This document shows positions 36,517-44,699 of a stretch of DNA of 64,000 nt, piece by piece. The translations under genes and the position numbers were made by a program. The stretch comes from Streptomyces sp. RKND-216. GTDB taxonomy: Bacteria; Actinomycetota; Actinomycetes; Streptomycetales; Streptomycetaceae. The notes beneath the pieces were generated by a model. It ran no database searches. It was not told the DNA's origin and saw only the letters and a list, made by a program, of their open reading frames with translations. Within the stretch, counting starts at the first letter, position 1; every line of letters starts with the position of its first letter. The stretch covers positions 5,052,001 to 5,116,000 of the forward strand of contig NZ_SSBQ01000002.1 of NCBI RefSeq assembly GCF_004795255.1, given 5' to 3'.

Positions 36517-36609
36517 AGCATGCTCCTGGGAGTGTGTCGCGTGAAGAGTGAGGAAGTCTGAAGGAGTGGGCAGAGGGGTCGTCGGTGGTCGGGCCGTGCG
36601 GTGCGAACG

Positions 36610-37194
36610 TCAGGGACGCCCACCCGCGGCCTGTCCGAGCGCCACGAGCGAAGGGGCCGGGCCGATCCGGTAGAGCACCTCGGAGTCGTGCCCCTCGTCG
36701 GGGAAGACCCCGGCCTCGAAGAGCACCTCGCGCTCCAGCGGTGCGCTGTGCCGCTCGGCGTAACGGCTGAACAGGCGGTTGGATGCGGTGTTGTCCGGCG
36801 TGATCGTGGTTTCGATCCCGTCGATGCCCAGTGTCGCCGCCACCCGGGAACTCAGCCCGTCGAGCATCGCGGCGGCGAGCCCTCGCCCGCGCTGCGCCTC
36901 GTCGACGGCGACCTGCCAGACCACGAGGGTCCGGGGGCTCCGGGGGCGGAGGTAGCCGGACACGAAGCCGACCGGGTCGCCGCCCGCGTCCCTGGCCACG
37001 ACCGAGGTGTCGGCGAAGTCGCGACACCACAGCAGGTAGCTGTAGGAGGAGTTGAGATCGAGCGTCCGGGAGTCGCGGGCGATGCGCCACATCGCGGCTC
37101 CGTCCTCCAGTCGAGGAATGTCGAGCTTCAGTCCCTCCGGCATTTCCAGGAAATCGCTAGGGGCACGTGCATGGTCTGCTTGTGCGGCGGTCAT
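36610..37194 (-). CDS. ectA: L-2,4-diaminobutyrate acetyltransferase
   Basis: A 194-residue GNAT enzyme acetylating diaminobutyrate at the gamma position. The segment LDLNSSYSYLLWCRDFADTS is diagnostic of EctA; acetyl-CoA binding is in VAVDEAQRGRGLAAAML, and TTITPDNTASNRLFSRYAE is typical. I use the ATG at 37194 (MTAAQADHARAPSDF); the longer frame to 37248 reads into AT-rich promoter DNA. First gene of ectABCD, divergent from the amidohydrolase. Confidence 0.95.
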   Translation of the reverse strand: MTAAQADHARAPSDFLEMPEGLKLDIPRLEDGAAMWRIARDSRTLDLNSSYSYLLWCRDFADTSVVARDAGGDPVGFVSGYLRPRSPRTLVVWQVAVDEAQRGRGLAAAMLDGLSSRVAATLGIDGIETTITPDNTASNRLFSRYAERHSAPLEREVLFEAGVFPDEGHDSEVLYRIGPAPSLVALGQAAGGRP

Positions 37195-37593
37195 GGCATT
37201 CAAATTTACCGAGGAGAATCTGAAACCGCATCGCGGAAAAGGGTTCACAAGGGTGCTGTGATGTGGTATCGCGCGCCCGCGAGCCTCTCCGCGCCTGTGC
37301 GACGTTTTGCCAGTTCATGTCGGGTATGGCGGGGCGAAGTGTCCCGCCTGTGGAGTCTGTCACATTGGCATAACGACTGACCGGGGCACCCCGGAATTGC
37401 GGCTTCGGTGAAGGGATAAATCTCAATGTTTGAGAAGGGAAAAAGCGGGCAGAAGAATATGGATGGCTACGCGCGATAATCAAGTCCGGATTGTGTCCGA
37501 ATCTTTTGTCGTGAGCCCCGTGAAACCGAGGGTGACGGTTCATCCGCGCCCGATGGGTGCTGGAGCGTAGCAGGCTCCTCGTACAGTGCGGAC
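37195..37593. other. AT-richer divergent region ectA / amidohydrolase
   Basis: A 399-base gap with clearly lower GC than its surroundings, especially 37400-37520. It must carry the osmotically controlled ect promoter. I could not pick a convincing -35/-10 pair for ectA. On the plus strand TACAGT at 37582 serves the amidohydrolase. No ORF with a ribosome binding site was seen. Confidence 0.5.
37582..37587 (+). promoter_or_regulatory. -10 box of leaderless amidohydrolase promoter
   Basis: TACAGT, 6 bases before the ATG at 37594, with no ribosome binding site. Confidence 0.5.
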
Positions 37594-38691
37594 ATGAGCG
37601 ACCGCGGAATTCTCCACATCAAGGGGCGGATCCTGGCCGGCCCCGAGGACGTACGGGACGAACTGTGGGCGGTGGACGGCCGCGTCACCTACGAGCCCCC
37701 CGCCGCAGGGTCGGGCCTGGAGCCCGTCGTGGTTTACGGCTGGGCCCTTCCCGGCCTGGTCGACGCACACTGCCACGTGGGCCTGGACGCGCACGGCCCG
37801 GTGGACGACTCCACCTCGGAGAAGCAGGCGCTGGCCGACCGGGAGGCGGGCACCCTGCTGATCCGCGACGCCGGGTCGCCCTCGGACACGCGCTGGGTCG
37901 ACGACCGCGAGGATCTGCCGCGGATCATCCGGGCCGGCCGGCACATCGCCCGGACCCGACGCTACATACGCAACTACGCCCACGAGATCGAACCGGGAGA
38001 CCTCGCCGCCTACATCCGGCGCGAGGCCCGGCGCGGGGACGGCTGGGTGAAGATCGTCGGCGACTGGATCGACCGCACCGAGGGCGACCTCTCGGCGTGC
38101 TGGCCGCGCTGGGCCGTGGAGGAGGCGATCGAGGCCGCGCACGCCGAGGGGGCCCGGATGACCGCCCACTGCTTCGCCGAGGACTCGCTGCGGGACCTGG
38201 TGGAGGCCGGGATCGACTGCATCGAGCACGCCACCGGGCTGACCGAGGACACCATCCCGCTGTTCGCCGAACGGGGCGTCGCCATCGTGCCGACGCTGGT
38301 CAACATCGCGACCTTCCCGCACCTGGCGTCCGGGGGCGAGGCCAAGTTCCCCCGCTGGTCGGACCACATGCGACGGCTGCACGCCCGCCGCTACGACACC
38401 GTCCGCTCCGCCTACGACGCCGGCATCCCGGTCTTCGTCGGCACGGACGCCGGGGGCGCGCTGCCGCACGGTCTGGTGGCCAGGGAGGTCGAGGAACTGG
38501 TCAAGGCGGGCATCCCGCCGCTGGCCGCGCTGTCCGCCACCACCTGGGGCGCACGCGAGTGGCTGGGCCGGCCGGTCCTGGAGGAAGGCGCCCCGGCCGA
38601 CCTGGTGCTGTACGACTCCGACCCCCGGGAGGACGTGCGGGTGCTGGCCGGGCCCCGCCGGGTGGTGCTGCGGGGACGCATCATCCAGTAG
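37594..38691 (+). CDS. Amidohydrolase family protein (imidazolonepropionase-like)
   Basis: A 365-residue metal-dependent hydrolase. Metal ligands are visible in ALPGLVDAHCHVGLD (His-x-His), GWVKIVGDW (bridging Lys), MTAHCFAE and IDCIEHATGL (two His), and VFVGTDAGGALPHG (Asp). The C-terminal LSATTWGAREWLGRPVLEEG is typical of the imidazolonepropionase/prolidase branch. The substrate is not evident; conserved position beside the ectoine genes does not by itself imply a role in ectoine metabolism. Confidence 0.88.
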   Translation: MSDRGILHIKGRILAGPEDVRDELWAVDGRVTYEPPAAGSGLEPVVVYGWALPGLVDAHCHVGLDAHGPVDDSTSEKQALADREAGTLLIRDAGSPSDTRWVDDREDLPRIIRAGRHIARTRRYIRNYAHEIEPGDLAAYIRREARRGDGWVKIVGDWIDRTEGDLSACWPRWAVEEAIEAAHAEGARMTAHCFAEDSLRDLVEAGIDCIEHATGLTEDTIPLFAERGVAIVPTLVNIATFPHLASGGEAKFPRWSDHMRRLHARRYDTVRSAYDAGIPVFVGTDAGGALPHGLVAREVEELVKAGIPPLAALSATTWGAREWLGRPVLEEGAPADLVLYDSDPREDVRVLAGPRRVVLRGRIIQ

Positions 38692-38820
38692 CGGCGGCGG
38701 AGACGGCAGGGGCGGGGGGAAGACCGCGGCGACGGAAGAATCGTGCATACGTCCACAAGCCCCACGTGTGGGTGAATCTCTGCTCTTGCGCCTCTCGGGT
38801 GACCGGTGTGCGTCAACGAT

Positions 38821-38882
38821 GTGCTGGTCTCCGTCACCGGCACGAGCGACCCCCGGAGGGGTGTGCCGGTTGACACCAGCAC
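38821..38882 (+). other. Long nested hairpin in the leader of the LAxTG protein gene
   Basis: GTGCTGGT (38821-38828) pairs with ACCAGCAC (38875-38882). Inside, after a four-base bulge, GTCACCGGCAC pairs with GTGCCGGTTGAC with one mismatch, and the apex contains a CCCC/GGGG stem. It ends 20 bases before the GTG start. It is the only structure in the 211-base gap after the amidohydrolase and could be a terminator, an attenuator or a translation control. Confidence 0.65.
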
Positions 38883-38902
38883 CTTCGTGGGGGTTTCACA
38901 CC

Positions 38903-39817
38903 GTGAACACAGCTGCACGCAGTCTGCTCGCCGCCGCCGTCCTGGTGTCGGCCGGCACCGCACCCGCGCATGCCACGGGCAGCGACGACGGCCGCCGGGC
39001 GGGGGACGAGGGCGCCGCGAGCGCCACCGTGCTCCGCGCCGCGCTCGACGTCGGGCTGCTGAACAAGACCGTCGACGTCCCGCTGACCAGCACCCTGAAC
39101 GAGGTCACCACCCGGGACGGTGGTGGCACCGAACGCCGCACGGCGCTCACGGCGCGGCTCGACGGCGTGCAGGGCGGCGAGCCCTTCAGCGTGCTCCGGG
39201 CACAGGTCGCAGACGCCGAGGCGGGACACGACGCGTCGAAGAGCTGGGGTGCCGTCACCCTGGCCGACGCCAGGGTGCACGTACCGGGGCTGCCGCTGCT
39301 CTCCGTGGTCGAACTGGAGAAGGTCACCGCGCGGGTGGAGTGCGCGGCCGGCGAACGTCCCGTCGCCGAGGCGAACGTGCTCGGCAGCGTGCGGGCGCTG
39401 GGCAAGCGGGTGACCCTGACCGCAGGCGGCCCGACGGTGGTGACGGTTCCCGGCGTCGGCGAGGTGCGGCTCGAACTGTCGCGCACCGACACGACCTCGC
39501 GTACGGCCGCCGCCACGGCGCTCGAACTGTCCGTGGAAGTCGACCCGCTGGACCTCGGCGTCGCGGAGGTCGCCGGCACGCTCACGGTCGCGGAGGCGAC
39601 CTGCACCGCGCCGCCCGCGCCGCGCGACGAGCCGGCGCCGGAGGCGGAGGAAGAGCCGGATCCGCAGACGCAGACGGTGCCCGGCGAGAAGCGGCCCGCC
39701 GGTCCCGAACTCGCCGCCACAGGAGGCGATCCGGCCACGCACTACCTCGTCGGCGGCGCGGCGGTGCTGCTCGCCGCAGGCGCCGCGACGGTCTTCGCCC
39801 TACGCCGCCGCGGCTAG
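38903..39817 (+). CDS. Secreted SCO1860-type protein with LAxTG wall anchor
   Basis: A 304-residue exported protein. A signal peptide (SLLAAAVLVSAGTAPAHA) is followed by a beta-rich domain of about 200 residues, an acidic Pro/Glu linker (PAPEAEEEPDPQTQ), the sortase-like motif LAATG, a hydrophobic helix and the basic tail LRRRG. The layout matches the Streptomyces SCO1860 family of LAxTG-anchored proteins next to ectoine genes. GTG start at 38903 (MNTAARSLL). The binding partner or function is unknown. Confidence 0.85.
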   Translation: MNTAARSLLAAAVLVSAGTAPAHATGSDDGRRAGDEGAASATVLRAALDVGLLNKTVDVPLTSTLNEVTTRDGGGTERRTALTARLDGVQGGEPFSVLRAQVADAEAGHDASKSWGAVTLADARVHVPGLPLLSVVELEKVTARVECAAGERPVAEANVLGSVRALGKRVTLTAGGPTVVTVPGVGEVRLELSRTDTTSRTAAATALELSVEVDPLDLGVAEVAGTLTVAEATCTAPPAPRDEPAPEAEEEPDPQTQTVPGEKRPAGPELAATGGDPATHYLVGGAAVLLAAGAATVFALRRRG

Positions 39818-40110
39818 GGCTGTGGCCGGGAAGGTTTGCCGGAAAGCTCGCGGCGTCTGGTGCATGGGGTCTCCCCAGGTCCGCCAGGACCGTGGGGACG
39901 CATCGCAGGCGGAGGGTCGCAGCTCGTACCTGTCCGTACTCGCGCGATGCGACAACGCGGCGAAGTGCCATGCCAGCCAGCCGCGCCACCAACCTCACCG
40001 AACAACACAACTAGGCCCAGTCCGGCGGCTTTTCTCGGGCCGCGACGACTGGCAGGCAAGGGCGGACGTGCGGGGAGGAGGGCCGGAGACCCGCGCCCGG
40101 GGTGGCTCTC
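39818..40110. other. Intergenic region between LAxTG protein and CobC-like gene
   Basis: A 293-base gap between convergent genes. A 14-codon open frame at 39970 has no ribosome binding site, and no strong hairpin was found. It looks like degraded sequence rather than a gene. Confidence 0.3.
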
Positions 40111-41223
40111 CTACAGCGTGGCGAGGGCAGTGACGAGCCGGTCGGTCGTGGCGCGGTCGCGGACCGCGATCCGCAGCCACTCCCGGCCCAGCCCCGGGAA
40201 CGTGTCGCCTCTGCGCACCGCGAACCCGCGGGCCCGCAGCCGCTCCCGCACGCCGACCGCGTCGGGGTGCCGTACGAGCAGGAACGGGCCCGCCGCGGGC
40301 TCGACCGGCACCATGCGACGCTCGGGCGGCAGCGCGGCCAGCCGCGCGGTCAGGTGGGCGCGGTCTTCCGCGAAACGGTTCGCCGCGGCTTCGGCCTCTT
40401 CCAGTGCCTCCGGTGCGCAGCAGGCCTCTGCCGCGGCCAACGCGGGGGTGGAGACCGCCCACAGCGGCTGGTGCCGTGCCAGCCGGCGTACGTCTTCCGG
40501 GCCGGCGAGTACATATCCCACCCGCAGCCCGGCAAGGCCCCAGGTCTTGGTCAGGCTCCGGAGGACGACCAGCCGTCCCGGCAGTCGGCCCACCAGCGGC
40601 GCCAGCGACTCGCGTTCGCCCGGCACGGCGTCCATGAACGCCTCGTCGACGACCAGCGTGCGGCCGGGCCGGGCGAGTTCCTCCAGCACGTCGGCCGGGT
40701 GCAGGACCGAGGTCGGGTTGACGGGGTTGCCGACCACCACCAGGTCCGCGTCCGCGGGCACGTCCCCCGCGCGGAGCCGGAAGCCGTCCTCCGGCCGCAG
40801 CAGCACGCGGGCGACGGGGCGGCCGGCGTCCCGCAGTGCGGCCTCGGGCTCGGTGAACTGCGGGTGCACCACGACCGGCCGACCACCCGCCAGCGCCCGT
40901 GCCACCAGCACGAAAGCCTCCGCCGCGCCCGCGGTCAGCAGGACGCATTCGGTCGGCAGCCCGTGCCGGGCCGCCACCGCGCGCCGGGCCGCCCGTCCGT
41001 CCGGATAGGCCGCCAGCCCGTCCAGCGAGGCGGCGATCCGGGTCCGCAGCCACTCCGGCGGGGTCCCCGCCCGGACGTTGACCGCGAGGTCGGTCAGGGC
41101 CGCGCCCTCGTCACGGGTCTCCGCGTCGCCGTGGTGCCGCAGGTCCACCTCGTGGGCCCGGCCCTGCGGGGGCAGTCGGTCCCGAGGGACCGGACGGTCC
41201 GGACCGTCAGTGGGCGTCGGCAT
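40111..41223 (-). CDS. CobC-like PLP-dependent aminotransferase / Thr-phosphate decarboxylase family
   Basis: A 370-residue fold-type I PLP protein of the histidinol-phosphate aminotransferase family, in the branch (Rv2231c/CobC-like) found in cobalamin clusters. PLP features: VVVGNPVNPTSVL (Asn), LVVDEAFMDAVPGE (Asp) and SLTKTWGLAGLRVGY (Lys). In other species CobC/CobD enzymes make (R)-1-amino-2-propanol phosphate for the nucleotide loop arm. Start ATG at 41223, overlapping cbiX by 17 bases. Last gene of the cobalamin operon. Confidence 0.87.
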   Translation of the reverse strand: MPTPTDGPDRPVPRDRLPPQGRAHEVDLRHHGDAETRDEGAALTDLAVNVRAGTPPEWLRTRIAASLDGLAAYPDGRAARRAVAARHGLPTECVLLTAGAAEAFVLVARALAGGRPVVVHPQFTEPEAALRDAGRPVARVLLRPEDGFRLRAGDVPADADLVVVGNPVNPTSVLHPADVLEELARPGRTLVVDEAFMDAVPGERESLAPLVGRLPGRLVVLRSLTKTWGLAGLRVGYVLAGPEDVRRLARHQPLWAVSTPALAAAEACCAPEALEEAEAAANRFAEDRAHLTARLAALPPERRMVPVEPAAGPFLLVRHPDAVGVRERLRARGFAVRRGDTFPGLGREWLRIAVRDRATTDRLVTALATL

Positions 41224-42088
41224 GCCCGGAGTTCCGCTCCGAGGCGTCCGCCTCCACCGAGCGGCGCCGACGGGGCACCCGTGCGCCGCAGCTGCCGCAC
41301 CGCGTCTCGGGTGCCGCCGTGACCGCCTCCCGGTAGCGCTTCTCCACCAGTCCGGCCAGTCCGGCGGGTGCTCCACCGGAGCCGATCACGTCGGCGCTCA
41401 CCACCGTGGTCTCGGGGTGCACCGCGGCCCAGCCCTCGGTCTGGAGCCTGATGCGCGCGGGCTGCGTGCCGGGGAAGAGGAAGTACGGCAGCACCACGAT
41501 GCGCCGCGCGCCCAGCGCGCGGCAGCGGTCCAGGCCGGACGCCACATCTGGTGCCGCGTGCGACACGAACGCCGTCTCCACGCCGCCGTAGCCGCGGCCC
41601 TCCCACAGCAGCCGTGCCGCGCGGTGCACCTCGGCGTTGGCCGCCGGATCGGCAGCACCGGGGCCGACCAGCAGCACCGTCGTGGCGGCACGGTCCGCGG
41701 GCGTGCGCGCCGAACCTCCCAGAGCCTCGTCGAGCCGCTGCTCCAGCACGTCCAGCAAAGCCGGTTCGGGCCCGAGAGGACGTGCGCAGAGGTACGACGC
41801 CCCGTCGCGCAGCTCCTCCTCGCGGGCCAGCGCCGCCTCCAGGGCGCGGTCGGAGTCGCCTGCCGGCGCCAGCGTGAGCGGCAGAGCGACCACCCGGGTG
41901 GCGCCCGCCTCCGCGAGGTCGGTGACCACCCCGTCGAGCGGCGGCGGCGACTGTTTCCCGAAACCGCCGACGACGGGAAAATCCGGGTTGCGGGCGGCCA
42001 GTTCGGACAGCAGCGAACGGAAGGCGTCGGCACCGTCGTCGTCCTGAGGGCCGTGGCCGACCAGGAGAAGTGCGGGCGGGGTTGTCAC
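41207..42088 (-). CDS. cbiX: Sirohydrochlorin chelatase CbiX family
   Basis: A 293-residue protein with two CbiX-like halves. The first has LLLVGHGPQDDDGADAFRSL (His metal ligand) and VVALPLTLAPAGDSDRAL; the second has TTVLLVGPGAADPAANAEVH and RIVVLPYFLFPGT. A basic tail with CGSCGARVPRRRR follows, which may bind metal. The family inserts cobalt (or iron) into sirohydrochlorin. GTG start at 42088 with GAGGAG 6 bases upstream. Confidence 0.9.
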   Translation of the reverse strand: MTTPPALLLVGHGPQDDDGADAFRSLLSELAARNPDFPVVGGFGKQSPPPLDGVVTDLAEAGATRVVALPLTLAPAGDSDRALEAALAREEELRDGASYLCARPLGPEPALLDVLEQRLDEALGGSARTPADRAATTVLLVGPGAADPAANAEVHRAARLLWEGRGYGGVETAFVSHAAPDVASGLDRCRALGARRIVVLPYFLFPGTQPARIRLQTEGWAAVHPETTVVSADVIGSGGAPAGLAGLVEKRYREAVTAAPETRCGSCGARVPRRRRSVEADASERNSGHADAH

Positions 42089-42134
42089 GGGTGCTCCTCG
42101 GGTGTCGCGGACTCGGTGCGCTGCTGGTGAGACG

Positions 42135-42695
42135 TTACTCACCGCCCTGGATGGTTCGTCGCCCAGGGCCGTCCGGATGGGCGGCTGCCTCACGCCGCGG
42201 AACGCCCGGGTTCCCGCCACCGGGTGTCACCGCCGAACGCGGCCTTGCGCCCGTGGCCCGCCCGGCGGCCGGGCCACGGCGTCGCGCTCCGGCCCGGGCG
42301 GGCCCGCCCGGGCCGGAGCGCGACGCCGCCGCGGTGCCTTTCGCCACCAGCAGCCGTGCCCCCTCGCCCGAGGCCAGCAGCGCCGCCGCCTCGGCGACCG
42401 ACGGCGTGCCCACCGCCTCCCGGGCCGCCCGGGAGGGGTGCGGGACGTGGACGGCGGCGAGGGCGTCCGCCGGATAGGCCCGGAGCGGCACCCCGAGCCG
42501 CCGCGCGGCGGCGAGCAGCCCGGGCTCGCCGGCCCGTACGTTCACGGTGGCCAGGGCGGCGACGCCCACCGGCCCGTCCGTGGACGCCTCCCGCAGCGCC
42601 CGGGTGACCGCCTCCCACACCTCCTCCGGCGTCGCCCCGTGCCGGGCGCCGACGCCGACGGTCACCCGGCCCACGGGCGTGGGGCGGTGGGTCAC
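42135..42695 (-). CDS. CobE/CbiG C-terminal domain protein
   Basis: A 186-residue ORF. The first 115 residues match the CobE/CbiG C-terminal domain (VTVGVGARHGATPEEVWEAV, LATVNVRAGEPGLLAAARRL, PSVAEAAALLASGEGARLLV), associated with ring contraction in cobalamin synthesis. After LLVAKGTAAA the frame continues 65 residues through a 52-bp perfect palindrome and becomes Gly/Arg/Pro-rich, unlike any family member. The true domain probably ends near the palindrome. GTG start at 42695 overlaps the cobB stop (GTGA). Confidence 0.8.
   Translation of the reverse strand: MTHRPTPVGRVTVGVGARHGATPEEVWEAVTRALREASTDGPVGVAALATVNVRAGEPGLLAAARRLGVPLRAYPADALAAVHVPHPSRAAREAVGTPSVAEAAALLASGEGARLLVAKGTAAASRSGPGGPARAGARRRGPAAGRATGARPRSAVTPGGGNPGVPRREAAAHPDGPGRRTIQGGE
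42253..42328. repeat. 52-bp perfect palindrome plus adjacent hairpin in the cobalamin operon
   Basis: Bases 42277-42328 form a perfect 26+26 palindrome with no spacer. GTGGCCCG at 42253-42260 and CGGGCCAC at 42270-42277 form a second hairpin directly next to it, sharing the boundary base. Both lie within the 3' part of the CobE-like ORF, upstream of cbiX on the coding strand. Confidence 0.93.
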
Positions 42696-44095
42696 CACCG
42701 CGCGCACCGCTCGGCGAACCGGCGGGCCAGTTCCGGCGTCCCAGCCCAGTGCACGTGCAGGTAGGAGGCGTGCACGTGGCACTGGACGAAACCCTCGGTG
42801 CGGCGGGCCTGTTCGGCGGGCCGCACCAGTCCCCAGGCGGGGGCGGGCCCCGCTGCGGGGACGAGGGCGGTGCGGTGGAACTCGTGCGCCCGCACCCGGG
42901 TACCGGCCGCCGCCAGCGCGCTGTCCCCGAGCGCCACCGCTTCGCGGTAGCCGAGCGTCAGCCGGCCGGTCATCTCCGCCGACGCGTCCAGCACGCCGCA
43001 CATCGGGCGGCCGTCCAGTTCCCGCGCCAGGTAGAGCAGTCCGGCGCACTCGGCGGCCACCGGCCCGCGAAACGCCGCGACGGCGTGGCGGAGCGGCGTG
43101 TTGGCGGCCAGGTCGGCGGCGTGCATCTCGGGGAAGCCGCCGCCGATCACCAGGCCGCGCGTGCCGGGCGGCAGCGCCTCGTCCCGCAGCGGGTCGAAGA
43201 CGACCACCTCCGCGCCCGCCGCGTGCAGCAGTTCGGCGTGCTCGGTGTAGGAGAACGTGAAGGCCGGGCCTCCGGCGACCGCCACCACCGGGCGCGTGCC
43301 GTCGGCCACCGGATCCGGACCGCCCGCACCCGGGCCGTGGGGCCCCACCGGGGCCGTACCCACCGCGGCGGCCGCGTCCCACGGGGCAACGTCCAGCGGG
43401 GGAGCACTGCGTGCCAGCGCCAGCAGGCCCTCCAGATCGCAGCCGAGCCGCACCCGTTCGGCGAGTGCGGCCACCGACTGGAACGCGTCGGCCCGGCGTT
43501 CGGCGACCGGTACCAGGCCGAGGTGGCGGCTCGGGGTGCCTACCGCGTCCGAACGGCGCAGCGCCCCGAGCACCGGTACCCCCGCGTGGTCCAGCGCCTC
43601 CCGCAGCAGCCGCTCGTGCCGGTCGGAGGCCACCCGGTTCAGCACCACGCCGCCGATCCGCACCTGCGGGTCCCAGGACGCGAAGCCGTGCACCAGAGCC
43701 GCCACCGACCGGGACTGCGCGGAGGCGTCCACCACCAGGACGACCGGTGCCCGCAGCAGCTTGGCCACCTGTGCCGTGGACGCCAGCTCGCCTTGCCCGG
43801 ACGCGCCGTCGTAGAGGCCCATCACGCCCTCCACGACGGCGAGATCGGCGTCCGCCGCGCCGTGGGCGAAGAGCGGTCCGACGAGATCGGTGCCGCACAG
43901 ATAGGCGTCCAGGTTGCGGCCGGGCCGCCCGGTGGCGAGACCGTGGTAGCCGGGGTCGATGTAGTCGGGACCGACCTTGTGCGGGGAGACCTCCAGCCCC
44001 CGCTCCCGGAAGGCCGCCATCAGCCCGGTGGCGAACGTCGTCTTGCCGGCACCGGAGGAGGGCGCCGCGACGACCAGGCGCGGTACCTCGGTCAT
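42692..44095 (-). CDS. cobB: Cobyrinate / hydrogenobyrinate a,c-diamide synthase
   Basis: A 467-residue glutamine-dependent amidotransferase that amidates two side chains of the corrin ring. The P-loop APSSGAGKTT is at residues 11-20, KVGPDYIDPGYH follows, and VVEGVMGLYDG is the Walker B-like region. The GATase domain has its Cys in GPVAAECAGLLYLA and the His in VHASYLHVHW. ATG at 44095 lies 4 bases after the cobO stop codon. Confidence 0.95.
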   Translation of the reverse strand: MTEVPRLVVAAPSSGAGKTTFATGLMAAFRERGLEVSPHKVGPDYIDPGYHGLATGRPGRNLDAYLCGTDLVGPLFAHGAADADLAVVEGVMGLYDGASGQGELASTAQVAKLLRAPVVLVVDASAQSRSVAALVHGFASWDPQVRIGGVVLNRVASDRHERLLREALDHAGVPVLGALRRSDAVGTPSRHLGLVPVAERRADAFQSVAALAERVRLGCDLEGLLALARSAPPLDVAPWDAAAAVGTAPVGPHGPGAGGPDPVADGTRPVVAVAGGPAFTFSYTEHAELLHAAGAEVVVFDPLRDEALPPGTRGLVIGGGFPEMHAADLAANTPLRHAVAAFRGPVAAECAGLLYLARELDGRPMCGVLDASAEMTGRLTLGYREAVALGDSALAAAGTRVRAHEFHRTALVPAAGPAPAWGLVRPAEQARRTEGFVQCHVHASYLHVHWAGTPELARRFAERCARW

Positions 44096-44099
44096 GCCC

Positions 44100-44699
44100 T
44101 CACCACTCGATGCCCTTCTGGCCCTTCTGCCCGGCGTCCATCGGGTGCCTCACCTTCGTCATCTCGGTGACCAGGTCCGCCGCGCCCAGCAGGTCCTGCG
44201 GCACGTTCCGGCCGGTGATCACCACGTGCTGGAAGCCGGGCCGGTCCCGCAGCACCTCGACCACTTCGGCGGCGTCCACCCAGCCCCAGTGCAGGGGGTA
44301 GGCGAACTCGTCCAGGACGTACAGCCGGTAGGTCTCCGCCGCCAGGTCGCGCCGTACCTGCTCCCAGCCCTCCCGGGCCGCGTCCTCGTTGCTCAGCGAG
44401 GTGTCCCGCCGGATCCACGACCAGCCCTCGCCCATCTTGTGCCAGTCGACCGTGCCGCCTTCGCCGGAGTCGCCCAGCACCCGCAGCGCCCGCTCCTCGC
44501 CGACCTTCCACTTGGCCGACTTCACGAACTGGAACACCCCGATCGGCCACCCCTGGTTCCAGCCGCGCAGCGCCATGCCGAACGCGGCCGTCGACTTCCC
44601 CTTGCCGGTCCCGGTGTGCACCGCCAGCAGCGGCCGGTTGCGCCGCTGGCGGGTGGTCAGTCCGTCGTCCGGAACGACGTCCGGCTGTCCCTTCGGCAT
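44100..44699 (-). CDS. cobO: Cob(I)yrinic acid a,c-diamide adenosyltransferase
   Basis: A 199-residue CobA/CobO-type adenosyltransferase. The P-loop GTGKGKST is at residues 30-37; the motifs GVFQFVKSAKWKVGEE, the Walker B-like LYVLDEFAYPLHWGW and VITGRNVPQDLLGAADL are diagnostic. It attaches the adenosyl ligand to cobalt using ATP. Start ATG at 44699 shares a base with the stop of the chelatase gene (TGATG). Confidence 0.95.
   Translation of the reverse strand: MPKGQPDVVPDDGLTTRQRRNRPLLAVHTGTGKGKSTAAFGMALRGWNQGWPIGVFQFVKSAKWKVGEERALRVLGDSGEGGTVDWHKMGEGWSWIRRDTSLSNEDAAREGWEQVRRDLAAETYRLYVLDEFAYPLHWGWVDAAEVVEVLRDRPGFQHVVITGRNVPQDLLGAADLVTEMTKVRHPMDAGQKGQKGIEW

Noticed and set aside
37400..37520. 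AT-rich stretch near ectA considered as acquired DNA
   Set aside because: It is confined to the intergenic region between conserved genes, so a promoter region is the simpler explanation.
39970..40014. 14-codon open frame after the LAxTG gene
   Set aside because: No ribosome binding site or promoter, and no coupling to another gene.
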